This document shows positions 20,529-29,566 of a DNA stretch of 64,000 nucleotides, piece after piece (position 1 is the first letter of the stretch; each line of letters starts with the position of its first letter). Below the pieces are notes generated by a model, which worked only from the letters and a program-made list of their open reading frames with translations, was not told where the DNA came from and did no database searches. Made by a program: the position numbers and the translations under genes. Location: NCBI GenBank assembly GCA_014695255.1, contig JACJNX010000010.1, positions 91,175 through 155,174 on the forward strand, read 5' to 3'. The DNA is from Cyanobacteria bacterium FACHB-63 (lineage in GTDB: Bacteria; Cyanobacteriota; Cyanobacteriia; Leptolyngbyales; Leptolyngbyaceae).

Positions 20529-21305
20529 ATGCTGATCACTTCAATTTGGGAAATCCATCCGGCAACGCTAAGCCTATGGGGCAAGACCAGTGGCACTTGG
20601 ATCAATGTCGCAACGGTTTTAGTCGGTAGTGCAGTAGGACTGATGCTGAAAGGGAGTTTGCCTGCTCGAATGCAGCGCATTATCACTCAAGGGTTGGGGT
20701 TATTAACGCTGTTTTTGGGTGTCACAATGGCATCGAGCTTGCTAAAGGTTAGACTTGGCGCGATCGACGGTGTGATTATTGGGCTGTTTGCGATCGTTCT
20801 GGGTGGCTTGCTGGGCGAGTGGTGGCAACTCGAAGCAAGGCTACACGCGATCGGCGATCAGATTAAACGCAGGGTGAAAGGTGGCGGCAGTTTTACCGAA
20901 GGATGGGTAGCGGCAAGTTTGCTGTTTTGCGTGGGACCCATGACGATCGTTGGCAGCTTAAATAACGGCTTAACTGGAAACAATACGCTGTTATCGATTA
21001 AAGCCGCAATGGACGGACTCGCTTCGATCGCGCTGAGTAGTAGTTATGGAATTGGGGTTGTGTTTTCGATTTTGCCGATCGTCGTTTATCAGGGTGGACT
21101 GTCGCTCGCAGCCGGATTACTCGCTCAATCGCTCAGTGATCCAACAACGGCTCCAGCCGTGTTGTTGACTTCGGGAGTGGGTGGATTAATGGTGATTGGG
21201 CTGGGTTTGAACTTGTTGGAAATTGCGCGGTTAAGCGTTGCTGCATTTTTGCCAGGATTGCTGCTTGCACCGTTGTTCTCTGCAATCATCGAACGGTTGG
21301 TGTAA
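20529..21305 (+). CDS. DUF554 (YqgA-like) membrane protein
   Basis: A 258-residue integral membrane protein with about seven hydrophobic segments. The start SGTWINVATVLVGSAVGL, then FLGVTMAS, LLGEWW, and FCVGPMTIVGSLNNGL are typical of the DUF554 family, whose function is unknown. The longest frame opens at a TTG (20490), but the membrane domain and an AGAGGA sequence fit ATG 20529 better. The 245-bp gap upstream (20284-20528) holds no recognised gene. Confidence 0.82.
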   Translation: MLITSIWEIHPATLSLWGKTSGTWINVATVLVGSAVGLMLKGSLPARMQRIITQGLGLLTLFLGVTMASSLLKVRLGAIDGVIIGLFAIVLGGLLGEWWQLEARLHAIGDQIKRRVKGGGSFTEGWVAASLLFCVGPMTIVGSLNNGLTGNNTLLSIKAAMDGLASIALSSSYGIGVVFSILPIVVYQGGLSLAAGLLAQSLSDPTTAPAVLLTSGVGGLMVIGLGLNLLEIARLSVAAFLPGLLLAPLFSAIIERLV

Positions 21306-21398
21306 TCAGAATCGGTAATATATCCGTCTATATAAAAGATTCATCACCGATGACTTGACGCTTAATGTGTTTGGAGTTTGATCCAAATTTTTTAAGAT

Positions 21399-21470
21399 TT
21401 GCTACCAAATTCAAAAATGTCTCTATAATTGACGACGATAGTGATAACAGCATCACCATCACTATCGTCG
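21399..21470 (+). promoter_or_regulatory. Promoter with a 13-bp inverted repeat at the expected start site
   Basis: TATAAT (21424-21429), with a TTGCTA box 19 bases upstream (21399-21404), forms a passable promoter. From 21433 to 21445 CGACGATAGTGAT is repeated inverted at 21458-21470, with a 12-base loop, directly over the predicted transcription start. It may be an operator or a 5'-UTR hairpin of the downstream gene. The remainder of 21306-21597 shows nothing else. Confidence 0.5.
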
Positions 21471-21597
21471 ATCGAGATGAGCAATAGAGCGATCATTGTC
21501 TAGATTGCTCAACTGGCTGAAAGATTTTGTTTCAAGTCCCAAGAATGGGAATACATAAACAAAACAAACTTCCTGTTTATTTAGTAGGAGAAACACA

Positions 21598-22116
21598 ATG
21601 GTTGTAACGAAAAGAAGATCACCCACATCAACGCTAGTCTCGAAAGATTCGATCAGTAGCGCATCCAGCGCACTCCAAGAATTACCGGAAAAGCCAAAGG
21701 AAATTTGGTCACTAAGAGAAGCGATTCACCTACTCAAAGATCAAATTACGATCGCGCTCGATCGCGGCTACAACTACAGCGAAGTTTCGCAGATGCTCTC
21801 CTCGAAGGGTGTAGAAATTAGCCCCTCGACGCTGAAATACTATCTGTCGTCTGCTCGCAAAGAGGAAGGCGGTGCCAAAACTCGTCGCCGTCGTCGCACA
21901 ATTAGCATGAGTGCTGAAGCACTGCAAGAAGGTTCGGATGCCCTTGAGAATGCGGCTCCAGAGCAAGAAGCAGACGAAAAGCCTAAGCGCACTCGATCGA
22001 CCGCTAAAGCCGACAAAACAACCGAAAAAGCATCGACCAAAACTGCCGCTAAGTCTAAGGCAAGCACCGCTAAAACAACCAAGACTGGAGCTAGTCGGAA
22101 AAAGGCTGACAGCTAG
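21598..22116 (+). CDS. HTH protein with Lys/Ala/Thr-rich histone-H1-like tail
   Basis: A 172-residue protein of unknown role. Residues about 38-85 form a helix-turn-helix-like unit (LREAIHLLKDQI, GYNYSEVSQMLSSKGVEI, SPSTLKYYLSSA) as in small plasmid or mobilisation DNA-binding proteins. A KTRRRRRT basic patch follows. The C-terminal 55 residues are low-complexity Lys/Ala/Thr/Ser, like histone H1 or bacterial HU-tail proteins. AGGAG stands eight bases before the ATG. It is probably a DNA-binding, possibly nucleoid-associated protein, and the inverted repeat upstream suggests it may control itself; both points are inference. Confidence 0.7.
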   Translation: MVVTKRRSPTSTLVSKDSISSASSALQELPEKPKEIWSLREAIHLLKDQITIALDRGYNYSEVSQMLSSKGVEISPSTLKYYLSSARKEEGGAKTRRRRRTISMSAEALQEGSDALENAAPEQEADEKPKRTRSTAKADKTTEKASTKTAAKSKASTAKTTKTGASRKKADS

Positions 22117-22247
22117 TGGTTTACACTCGTTTTATCGATCGACATTCGCGTTCGTCTTGATTTGAGTGTCGATCTCATCGTTCACTGCGATGAGTAATTT
22201 CTGTTCGTAGAAGTTTTGATACGTCTATTCACAATTCTAACTTTGCA

Positions 22248-23573
22248 ATGGTCTTAGATATTTCCTTGCCAGAAAGCTTAGATGCGTTCTGGATGCCTTT
22301 TACTGCAAATCGACAGTTTAAAGCTAAGCCGCGTCTGATGGCATCTGCTAAAGATATGCACTACACGACCGTAGACGGTCGATCAGTGTTAGATGGAACC
22401 GCAGGCTTATGGTGTGTGAATGCGGGACATTGCCGCGATCGTATTGTGCAAGCCATTCACCAGCAAGCTGCGACATTAGATTTTTCGCCCACGTTTCAGA
22501 TGGGACATCCGGCTCCGTTTGCGTTAGCCGATCGCTTAGCGAAAATGCTGCCGGGAGATCTGGATCACGTCTTCTTTGCAAATTCTGGATCAGAGGCAGT
22601 CGATACGGCGCTAAAGATTGCACTGGCATATCATCGGGTGCGCGGTGAGGCGAGTCGCACTCGATTGATCGGACGAGAGCGCGGATATCACGGCGTTGGA
22701 TTTGGCGGCGTTTCGGTAGGAGGAATCGCGCCGAATCGGAAGTTCTTTGGGAGTTTGTTGCCGGGAGTGGATCATCTACCGCACACACACAATTTAGAGC
22801 AGAACGCTTTTAGTCGAGGACAACCTACATGGGGAGCGCATTTAGCCGATGAGCTAGAACGAATCGTCACTTTGCATGATCCTTCGACTATTGCTGCTGT
22901 GATTGTTGAGCCTGTAGCTGGATCAACGGGTGTGTTAATTCCACCTGTGGGATATTTGGAGAAACTACGATCGATCTGCGATAAGTACGGCATTTTGCTG
23001 ATTTTTGACGAAGTGATCACGGGCTTTGGTCGGCTAGGTCGGGGATTTGCAGCCGAGTATTTTGGTGTGATGCCAGATTTGATCTGTGTTGCGAAAGGAA
23101 TTACGAATGCGGCAGTCCCAATGGGAGCAGTGTTTGCCCGATCGTATCTCTATGATGCGTTTATGCACGGACAGGAGAATGCGATCGAGCTTTTCCACGG
23201 GTACACCTATTCCGGGCATCCGTTAGCTTGTGCTGCATCAATGGCAACGCTGGATATTTACGAAGAGGAAGGCTTGTTCGATCGCGCTCGTGATTTATCG
23301 CCTTATTGGGAGGAAGCCATGCACTCGCTGAAGGGATTACCTCACGTGATTGATGTGCGAAATTTGGGCTTAGTCGCAGGCATTGAACTTGCATCAATTC
23401 CGGGGCAGCCAGGAGTTCGGGCTTACAATGCAATGGTTGATTGTTTTGAGCAAGGATTACTGATTAGAACAACCGGAGATATTATCGCGTTATCGCCGCC
23501 GTTAATCCTAGAGAAACATCATATCGATGAAATTGTTGAGCGTTTAGCAAGTGTTTTAAAGGAATTATCATGA
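22248..23573 (+). CDS. Class III aminotransferase (omega-amino acid:pyruvate type)
   Basis: PLP enzyme of 441 residues, close to beta-alanine:pyruvate transaminase. Seen are FWMPFTANRQFK near the start, the PLP-phosphate motif FANSGSEAVDTALKIA, FDEVITGFGR at about 251-260, and the Schiff-base Lys in CVAKGITNA. The full family length is present. The amino donor is not certain; beta-alanine is the best guess from the N-terminal motif. The last codons overlap the start of hicB by four bases (ATGA). Confidence 0.88.
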   Translation: MVLDISLPESLDAFWMPFTANRQFKAKPRLMASAKDMHYTTVDGRSVLDGTAGLWCVNAGHCRDRIVQAIHQQAATLDFSPTFQMGHPAPFALADRLAKMLPGDLDHVFFANSGSEAVDTALKIALAYHRVRGEASRTRLIGRERGYHGVGFGGVSVGGIAPNRKFFGSLLPGVDHLPHTHNLEQNAFSRGQPTWGAHLADELERIVTLHDPSTIAAVIVEPVAGSTGVLIPPVGYLEKLRSICDKYGILLIFDEVITGFGRLGRGFAAEYFGVMPDLICVAKGITNAAVPMGAVFARSYLYDAFMHGQENAIELFHGYTYSGHPLACAASMATLDIYEEEGLFDRARDLSPYWEEAMHSLKGLPHVIDVRNLGLVAGIELASIPGQPGVRAYNAMVDCFEQGLLIRTTGDIIALSPPLILEKHHIDEIVERLASVLKELS

Positions 23574-23773
23574 ACCTAGAAATTGAGCTTGATCAAGAAA
23601 CAGATGGACGCTGGATTGCGGAGATGTCTGAGTTGCCAGGTGTTCTAGCGTATGGTTCAACTCGTGACGATGCAATTTCGAAGACGAAAGTTTTGGCTTT
23701 ACGAGTCATTGCAGACCGGATCGAACACGGCGAATCGACCCTGGACACGATCGCGTTTGTGGCAAGCCCATGA
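23570..23773 (+). CDS. hicB: HicB-like antitoxin
   Basis: A 67-residue HicB fold. It starts with EIELDQETDGRWIAEMSELPGVLAYGST and has the helix DDAISKTKVLALRVIADRI, as in the partial RNase-H fold of HicB antitoxins. It lacks a C-terminal DNA-binding domain, like the short HicB class. It overlaps both the aminotransferase and the following hicA by four bases. Here the antitoxin precedes the toxin. Confidence 0.85.
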   Translation: MNLEIELDQETDGRWIAEMSELPGVLAYGSTRDDAISKTKVLALRVIADRIEHGESTLDTIAFVASP

Positions 23774-23981
23774 GTCAGTGGTCATCCAGTAAAGGACGGC
23801 AGATTTTAGCAGCATTGCAGCAAATCGGTTGGCAAATTAAGCGCCAATCCGGATCACACATTGTGCTAGAGCGAGAGGACTATCCTGACTATGTTTTTCG
23901 TTCCGAGAGAGTGATGAGATTGAACCAAGGATGCTTGCCAGAATTGCTAAAAAAACCGGGCTAACTCCAGAAGACCTATAA
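23770..23981 (+). pseudogene. hicA: HicA-like toxin, frameshifted
   Basis: Reading frame 1 gives a HicA start (SSKGRQILAALQQIGWQIKR, then SGSHIVLERED with the catalytic His) but ends abnormally at 23964. If one T is added to the T5 run at 23894-23898, the frame continues as FSFRESDEIEPRMLARIAKK and TGLTPEDL to a stop at 23979-23981. That is the normal HicA C-terminus. The gene therefore carries a one-base deletion in a homopolymer, or a sequencing error, or slippage. The catalytic His is kept, but the C-terminal helix is lost in the direct reading. Confidence 0.85.
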
Positions 23982-24129
23982 CAACGCTCCAGACATCGTA
24001 CTTAAATCAGTCTCTCCCTTTTTATAGGGGATCGTGCTGTTTGAGGGAGATAACCTTGAAAGCGATTCGTAAAAAAACGAATTTGTTTTCGGAAAATCTA
24101 TTCCTCACAGCAATTTGGAGACTACTTTT

Positions 24130-24630
24130 ATGACTTCGATTAATACAAACAACACTGATCAAGCAGTCGCAGAATTTCAAAAGCTGCCGATCGAGGAGCA
24201 ACTTGTCGCACTCGGAACGCTATTCAAAGAAGTCTCTGGATCAGTTCCATCCTCAGCTTTGAGTACCTCTTCTAGCAAAGAGATCTCGACACTGATCGAT
24301 GAAATTAAGGCGCAACGACAAGACGAACAACTCCAAACGCTTGGTGATTTCCTAACCAATAAGGTCGATCATTTTGATGGTGTTGCACTCGATCCACATC
24401 CGAGCAAAGCAATGTTAGAACTGCTTCCCGGTAGCACTCAGCCTCCGCTAACACGCTACGAAGCATTAGATGCAAATTCTCGGATTGCATTCTGGTATCA
24501 ACTCGGTCAAGAGTTCAGCAGCAGCATTCCAACCAATGCTCAAATGTCGCCGAAAGCAACTGAATTGCTGTCTTCGGCACGATCGCTCAGTGCAGAAGAA
24601 AAAGCCGCTTTCTTGGGTCAACTTGTATAG
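24130..24630 (+). CDS. Divergent OCP N-terminal (helical carotenoid) domain-like protein
   Basis: A 166-residue all-helical protein. Similarity to the N-terminal domain of the orange carotenoid protein is visible: AVAEFQKLPIEEQLVALGTLF against the first long helices, RIAFWYQLGQEF against the OCP helix GFWYRLGEL, then SSIPTNAQMSPKATELL and LSAEEKAAFLGQLV. The position matching OCP Trp41 is Gly and Tyr44 is Phe, so carotenoid binding is doubtful (residue match from memory). GGAG nine bases before ATG 24130 sets the start over TTG 24115. No recycling (FRP) or CTD gene is near. A strong terminator follows. Confidence 0.7.
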   Translation: MTSINTNNTDQAVAEFQKLPIEEQLVALGTLFKEVSGSVPSSALSTSSSKEISTLIDEIKAQRQDEQLQTLGDFLTNKVDHFDGVALDPHPSKAMLELLPGSTQPPLTRYEALDANSRIAFWYQLGQEFSSSIPTNAQMSPKATELLSSARSLSAEEKAAFLGQLV

Positions 24631-24637
24631 ATGAATG

Positions 24638-24670
24638 AAGCGCGATCGTAGAAGTACGATCGCGCTTTCT
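24638..24670 (+). terminator. HIP1-containing terminator hairpin
   Basis: Arms AAGCGCGATCGTA (24638-24650) and TACGATCGCGCTT (24655-24667) form a perfect 13-bp stem with a GAAG loop, followed by TCTTG. Identical arms occur at 63898-63930. Confidence 0.75.
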
Positions 24671-24724
24671 TGCAGGTCTTATTCGATTTGGTTAGGCTAT
24701 GGAAGAGCGTATCTTCCTAGAGCA

Positions 24725-25141
24725 ATGCTGCAAATTTCTAAAACGATCGCCATTCCCGAATCAGAGATCGAACTAAGTGCGATTCGTTCTCAAGGTGCAG
24801 GCGGACAGAATGTGAATAAAGTGGCAACCGCAATTCATCTCCGGTTTGATATTACGGCTTCTTCATTGCCAGAACGGATCAAAACTCGTCTGCTTGAACG
24901 AAACGACAATCGGATTACCAAAGATGGCATCGTGGTGATTAAAGCGCAATCACAGCGTACACAAGAGCAAAATCGTGAAGAAGCTTTAGATCGGTTAAAA
25001 GAACTAATTAAGAGCGCGATCGTCATGCCGAAAAAACGGAAGCCTACAATTCCAAGCCGCAGTGCTCAAGAAAGGCGGCTCGACAGCAAAACCAAGCGAG
25101 GACACATCAAAGCGCTCAGAGGCAAAGTGACTAGCGATTAG
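24725..25141 (+). CDS. arfB: ArfB (YaeJ) alternative ribosome-rescue peptidyl-tRNA hydrolase
   Basis: A 138-residue stop-codon-independent release factor that frees stalled ribosomes. The catalytic GGQ lies in RSQGAGGQNVNKVATAIHLRF, about residues 22-42. The C-terminal basic tail (KKRKPTIPSRSAQERRLDSK, then KRGHIKALRGK) is the part that enters the mRNA channel in known ArfB. The long frame starts earlier, but family alignment puts the start at ATG 24725. It is independent of the preceding gene because a terminator intervenes. Confidence 0.92.
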   Translation: MLQISKTIAIPESEIELSAIRSQGAGGQNVNKVATAIHLRFDITASSLPERIKTRLLERNDNRITKDGIVVIKAQSQRTQEQNREEALDRLKELIKSAIVMPKKRKPTIPSRSAQERRLDSKTKRGHIKALRGKVTSD

Positions 25142-25153
25142 AATACTCGGCGA

Positions 25154-25363
25154 TTAAAACACTCGATAGTAAGACAGCACTTCAAACAACAATGCAGCCA
25201 CGATCGGAACGACGATCGGAATGACAACCACATATCCCCATTTATCAAACCGAATTGGCTGATCTTTCGGCTTCAAAATATAAGCACCTGCTGCAATCCC
25301 CGCGATCGTGCAAAAGATGCCAAACACTAGAAAAATAACGAATCCTGATTGCGGTACTCCCAT
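25154..25363 (-). CDS. Hypothetical two-helix membrane protein
   Basis: A 69-residue protein with two hydrophobic helices (about 7-29 and 43-64) joined by a polar loop with KPKDQPIRFDKWGY. Not recognised, although such small proteins are common and conserved in cyanobacteria. It converges with arfB. ATG 25363 has no strong ribosome site. Confidence 0.55.
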   Translation of the reverse strand: MGVPQSGFVIFLVFGIFCTIAGIAAGAYILKPKDQPIRFDKWGYVVVIPIVVPIVAALLFEVLSYYRVF

Positions 25364-25426
25364 GTTGTCCCAGTCAGTAACAGCACTTCAGCATAGTGCG
25401 ATCGCATCTTTAAGCTTCTCTAGCTA

Positions 25427-25609
25427 TTGATAGGTTTTACCAGGTTGTACCAAACTGATTCATTGTTTTATTTTAGTTCCTCAGCAATTGATGCTAAGGA
25501 ACTAAGTAAACGCATTCGCGAACATTGGCACCTTGAGAATCGCCTGCACTACTCGATCGTCTGTCTTCCACTAGCTCACGATGTTGTTCAGCGTTTTTTC
25601 TTTTTCTGA
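25427..25609 (+). pseudogene. Relic of an ISAs1-type transposase
   Basis: Residues about 12-42 of this short frame (FYFSSSAIDAKELSKRIREH, then WHLENRLHY) match the C-terminal part of ISAs1/IS4-like transposases, which have Y-x-SSL, then R-x-HW-x-IEN-LHW. Nothing of the DDE core or of terminal inverted repeats remains; downstream residues are unrelated. It is a decayed fragment between the two convergent minus-strand genes and fills the 250-bp gap. Confidence 0.6.
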
Positions 25610-25613
25610 TGAA

Positions 25614-27314
25614 TCAGCCCTGCCCAGACATCCGCAGATTGAGCCGAGCCGCTGAGATCGTAGGACTCCATCGCCCCTGCGCCGAGCGCTGCAACGCATC
25701 TGGAAAGGCTTCATGATAAGCCGTCCGCACCTGGGCATTAACCGCCATCGTTTTCACGTCATACATCTGGGATGCCACCTTGGGATAGCACCCGATCGCA
25801 ATAATCAGCCCCAGAAAACAAACCGCAATAAAAATCTCGCGGGGATTGGCATCCTTAAACTCTGCCTCCTCTGGTAACACACAGTCCGTACCAAAACAGT
25901 TCGCCTCTTGGTTGCCCTGGGCTTTCAAGTCGAGATCATTCAGGTCACAGGCAGGCACCAGGTCACACATTTGATCCGCGCTGGCTCCATGAAACACCTG
26001 CCGCACCATCGACAGTAGATAGATCGGTGTCAGAATCAACCCCACTGCTGCCAGAAAAACGGTCACCCAGCGAAAGACCGAACTATAGATGTCGGTTGTA
26101 GCCAAGCCGACAAAGACCTCCAGTTCTCCGACAAACCCACTCATCCCAGGCAAAGCTAAGGATGCCATTGCCCCCATCGTAAACAGGGCAAACACCGTGG
26201 GCATCGCCTGCCCTAACCCACCCAACTGATTCATCATCATCGTGCGGGTGCGATCGTAGGTAACGCCTGCCAAGAAAAACAACACCGACGCAATCAGCCC
26301 GTGCGACAGCATTTGCAGCATCGCCCCACTCACACCTAAATCACTATAGGAAGCAATTCCCAGCAGCACAAACCCCATGTGAGAAATTGAGGAATAAGCC
26401 AACCGCCGCTTCATATTGGTCTGTGCAAAGGAGTTCAGCGCCCCATAGACGATGTTGACCACCCCTAAAATCGCCAACACCGGCGCAAAATACACATGGG
26501 CATGCGGCAACAGTTCCAAGTTCAACCGGATCAGCCCATATCCCCCCATTTTCAGCAACACCCCTGCCAGAACCATCGACACCGGAGAAGAAGCTTCGCC
26601 GTGGGTGTCCGCCAGCCAAGTATGAAAGGGGAAAATTGCCAATTTGACTCCAAAAGCCACCAGCAGTCCAGCATACAAAAACAATTCCAGCCCCAAAGGA
26701 AACTGCTTTAACCCTAATTCAGCAATATCAAAGGTGAGCGTATCCCCAAAGAGTCCCATCGCCAGGGCTGCCACCAAAATGAAAATCGAAGCCAGAGCCG
26801 TATACATCAAGAACTTCGTCGCTGCATAGCCCCGATTTTGCCCACCCCAAATGCACACCAGCAGATAGACCGGCACCAGTTCCACTTCCCACATGATGAA
26901 GAACAGCATCAGGTCTTGAGCGACGAACACCCCTACCTGAGCGGCATACAAAATCAACATCAGTGCGTAGAACAGGCGCGGTCGCCGATCGACCTGCCAG
27001 GCGCTAAACATTGACAGTGTGGTCACAAAGCCCGCCAACAGCACCAGCGGAGCCGAAATACCATCCACCGAGAGCGCCCAACTCAAGCCCAACTGCGGTA
27101 ACCAAACCACCTTTTCCGCCAGTTGGAATGTCGCCTGGCTCGCGTCGTAATGTCGCCAAAAGGCGTAGCACATCAGTCCAAAGTCAGCCATGCCAACGCC
27201 CAACGCATACCAGCGGACAGTCTTGCCGCTTTTATCAGGGATCAAAGGAATGAAAAACGCAGCTACCAACGGCAGTAGCACGATCGCGGTTAGCCAGGGG
27301 AACTGTTCCATCAT
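25614..27314 (-). CDS. ndhD: NDH-1 subunit NdhD (NuoM-like proton-translocating subunit)
   Basis: Membrane subunit of the photosynthetic NDH-1 complex, 566 residues with about 14 transmembrane helices. NuoM-type signatures are [15 protein letters not shown] (key Glu near 144), [20 protein letters not shown], and [16 protein letters not shown] Cys-containing loop (CDLVPACDL... [10 protein letters not shown]) near residues 455-485 resembles the NdhD2-type paralogue, but the paralogue number is a guess. No NdhF gene is adjacent, so this is a stand-alone copy, perhaps for respiratory or cyclic electron flow rather than CO2 uptake. Confidence 0.93.
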   Translation of the reverse strand: MMEQFPWLTAIVLLPLVAAFFIPLIPDKSGKTVRWYALGVGMADFGLMCYAFWRHYDASQATFQLAEKVVWLPQLGLSWALSVDGISAPLVLLAGFVTTLSMFSAWQVDRRPRLFYALMLILYAAQVGVFVAQDLMLFFIMWEVELVPVYLLVCIWGGQNRGYAATKFLMYTALASIFILVAALAMGLFGDTLTFDIAELGLKQFPLGLELFLYAGLLVAFGVKLAIFPFHTWLADTHGEASSPVSMVLAGVLLKMGGYGLIRLNLELLPHAHVYFAPVLAILGVVNIVYGALNSFAQTNMKRRLAYSSISHMGFVLLGIASYSDLGVSGAMLQMLSHGLIASVLFFLAGVTYDRTRTMMMNQLGGLGQAMPTVFALFTMGAMASLALPGMSGFVGELEVFVGLATTDIYSSVFRWVTVFLAAVGLILTPIYLLSMVRQVFHGASADQMCDLVPACDLNDLDLKAQGNQEANCFGTDCVLPEEAEFKDANPREIFIAVCFLGLIIAIGCYPKVASQMYDVKTMAVNAQVRTAYHEAFPDALQRSAQGRWSPTISAARLNLRMSGQG

Positions 27315-27550
27315 AATAAGAATAAATACTTACCCGTTGAGTCAAGAACATCTTACGCAACTATGAGACTCATCGTCTATCACTCCTTTGCTGGCTTACC
27401 ATGGACTTAGCATTATGCACTTGGTATAAAAACTGCCCAATCCCCTCAGAATGTTTAACTCTGTAACATTTCAAGGCGCTCTATTCTGTTGAGCGTCTTG
27501 CTCAGGCGTAATTAAATAAATTGATACAAAAGTGATGCAAGGACAGCGCA

Positions 27551-29518
27551 GTGATGAAGTTCTTTCTAAGATTTGGGATTGGATTTAGTCTATTTTTCTC
27601 ACTTTCGGCTCGGCTTGTTGAAGCGGCAACGCCCCGATCGATTGATCAACAAGTCAACTGTGAAATTCTCGTCGTGGGTGCTGGAACCGCAGGAGTCGCG
27701 GCAACTTACGAAGCATTAAAGGCAGGGCGCACCGTTTGCTTGACAGAGATTACTGATTGGGTCGGTGGGCAGGTTTCGTCTCAAGGAACTTCTGCGCTCG
27801 ATGAAAAACCGACGCAGCGATCGCGGTTATTTTTTCCACGCGGCTACACCGATTTTCGTCAGCGAGTTCTAGCGCAAAACGGAGGTAGAAATCCGGGCGC
27901 TTGTTGGGTGAGTCTTGTCTGTTTTATGCCAAAAGAGGGACACGAAATTTTACAAGCGATATTGAGAGAAGCGGAAAAAGAAGGCAAAGGTAAACTTTAT
28001 TTCTTTCCAAATACAGTAGCAAAATCGATCGAAAGTGCTGGATCACAAATTCAATCGATTCGCGCAATTCAACATCGCCCCGCTCCGAGTGCTGCACCAC
28101 TTAATACTTATCCCTTATCCCAAACGATCGTCGATAGCTATACCGAACAAGATTCGCCGTTATTGCAAAAGAAAATCATTCAGTTCGTTCCCCCCGCTTC
28201 GGGAAAATGGTATGTGATCGAGGCGACTGAAACTGGAGAACTCGTCGCTTTAACCGATGTGCCTTACCGCTTAGGGTTAGATGCACGATCGTATGTCAAT
28301 CCCTCGTCGTCGAGCGAAACGGATTACCCTTACTGTCCGCAAGGCTACACCTACACCTTTGCGATGGAGGCAACTGCAACCCCGCAACCTGCGACACCTC
28401 CAGATTTCTACCCGCGCTATTCCCAGTCTTACAGCTTCAACGATCAGCGTTATGCAGAGACACCCGACCTGGTGTTCACCTATCGCCGCATTCAAAGTCA
28501 GGTTCCGGGTGCAGGAAGTCGATCGGTGAACCCTGGTGATATTTCGATGCAGAACTGGAATTGGGGCAATGATTACGCCCCCGGAACGAGTTTGGATAAC
28601 TACATTTTGTCGCGTGAACAACTGCGGGCTTCTGGACAACTCGAACCGAATGGCTGGCTTGGTGGGTTGCGTGTGGATGGACTGCGCGGTGGTGAAGAAC
28701 AAGCGATCGGCTTTTTCCACTGGTTTCATTCGGGAACAACGGATGCGAAACTCTCGACCAAGAAGCCTTTTCCGAATTTGCGCTATTTGACTGGATTTGA
28801 TTCTCCGATGGGAACCGCACATGGATTATCCAAATATCCCTATATGCGTGAATCTCGTCGGATTATTGGCAGACCTGCTTACGGATATGCAGAGGGCTTT
28901 GCGATCGATGAAGTCACGGCATCTCGAAAAGATTTTAGCGAAGAGTATTATCAGAATTTGGGCGATCGCACGTTCCGCCAGATCGCAACCGCGATCGCTG
29001 GACTGCGGACGATCGACGTAATTCGCGGGCGCATCGATCCGAAAACCGTGAAAACCTTGGGTCGATCGCACATCTATCCAGATAGTGTCGGCATCGGACA
29101 TTATCCGCTCGATTTTCATCCTTGCATGATTCAGTCTCCACCCGAAAAACCAGGCAATCAGGAGCGTCCCGGAGAGCGGCAGGGGGCAGGCGAAACATAT
29201 CCGTTTCAGATTCCACTGCGATCGATGATTCCGCAGAAGTTAGACAATATGTTGGTGACGGGGAAAAGTATTGCGATGAGTCATACTGCAGCGGCAGCAT
29301 ATCGGGTGCATTCGATCGAATGGTCTGCGGGGGCGGCGGCTGGAACAACGGCTGCTTTTTCGCTTGAAACTGGGATCGCACCGTTTCAACTGGTCGAGAA
29401 TTTACCGAATCCAAGCCCGAATTTAGAGAAACTGCAACAGCGCTTAAATGCGAACAACAATCCGACTGCGTTTCCAGGAACATCGATTTTGAACACAAAT
29501 TGGCAGACCTGGAAGTGA
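27551..29518 (+). CDS. Exported FAD-dependent oxidoreductase
   Basis: A 655-residue protein. It begins with a signal peptide (about residues 1-26, ending in VEAATP), then a Rossmann FAD motif EILVVGAGTAGVAATYEAL and TEITDWVGGQVSSQG, as in the FAD_oxidored group. Its C-terminal FAD-contact region is DNMLVTGKSIAMSHTAAAAYR. The substrate is unknown. GGACAG precedes the GTG/ATG pair at 27551/27554, so either start is possible. It ends 48 bases before the stop of the convergent ggt gene. Confidence 0.85.
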   Translation: MMKFFLRFGIGFSLFFSLSARLVEAATPRSIDQQVNCEILVVGAGTAGVAATYEALKAGRTVCLTEITDWVGGQVSSQGTSALDEKPTQRSRLFFPRGYTDFRQRVLAQNGGRNPGACWVSLVCFMPKEGHEILQAILREAEKEGKGKLYFFPNTVAKSIESAGSQIQSIRAIQHRPAPSAAPLNTYPLSQTIVDSYTEQDSPLLQKKIIQFVPPASGKWYVIEATETGELVALTDVPYRLGLDARSYVNPSSSSETDYPYCPQGYTYTFAMEATATPQPATPPDFYPRYSQSYSFNDQRYAETPDLVFTYRRIQSQVPGAGSRSVNPGDISMQNWNWGNDYAPGTSLDNYILSREQLRASGQLEPNGWLGGLRVDGLRGGEEQAIGFFHWFHSGTTDAKLSTKKPFPNLRYLTGFDSPMGTAHGLSKYPYMRESRRIIGRPAYGYAEGFAIDEVTASRKDFSEEYYQNLGDRTFRQIATAIAGLRTIDVIRGRIDPKTVKTLGRSHIYPDSVGIGHYPLDFHPCMIQSPPEKPGNQERPGERQGAGETYPFQIPLRSMIPQKLDNMLVTGKSIAMSHTAAAAYRVHSIEWSAGAAAGTTAAFSLETGIAPFQLVENLPNPSPNLEKLQQRLNANNNPTAFPGTSILNTNWQTWK

Positions 29519-29566
29519 CAGATAGTTACAACGAGAGTTACACGCTGAGGTTGAGCAAAAGTGGAC

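Noticed and set aside
28277..28822. 181-codon antisense frame in the FAD oxidoreductase gene
   Set aside because: High Arg/Cys content and frequent CGATCG-derived residues are typical of reverse reading of HIP1-rich genes.
28935..29498. 187-codon antisense frame in the same gene
   Set aside because: Same reason; no motif and it is fully covered by the plus-strand gene with FAD-binding motifs.
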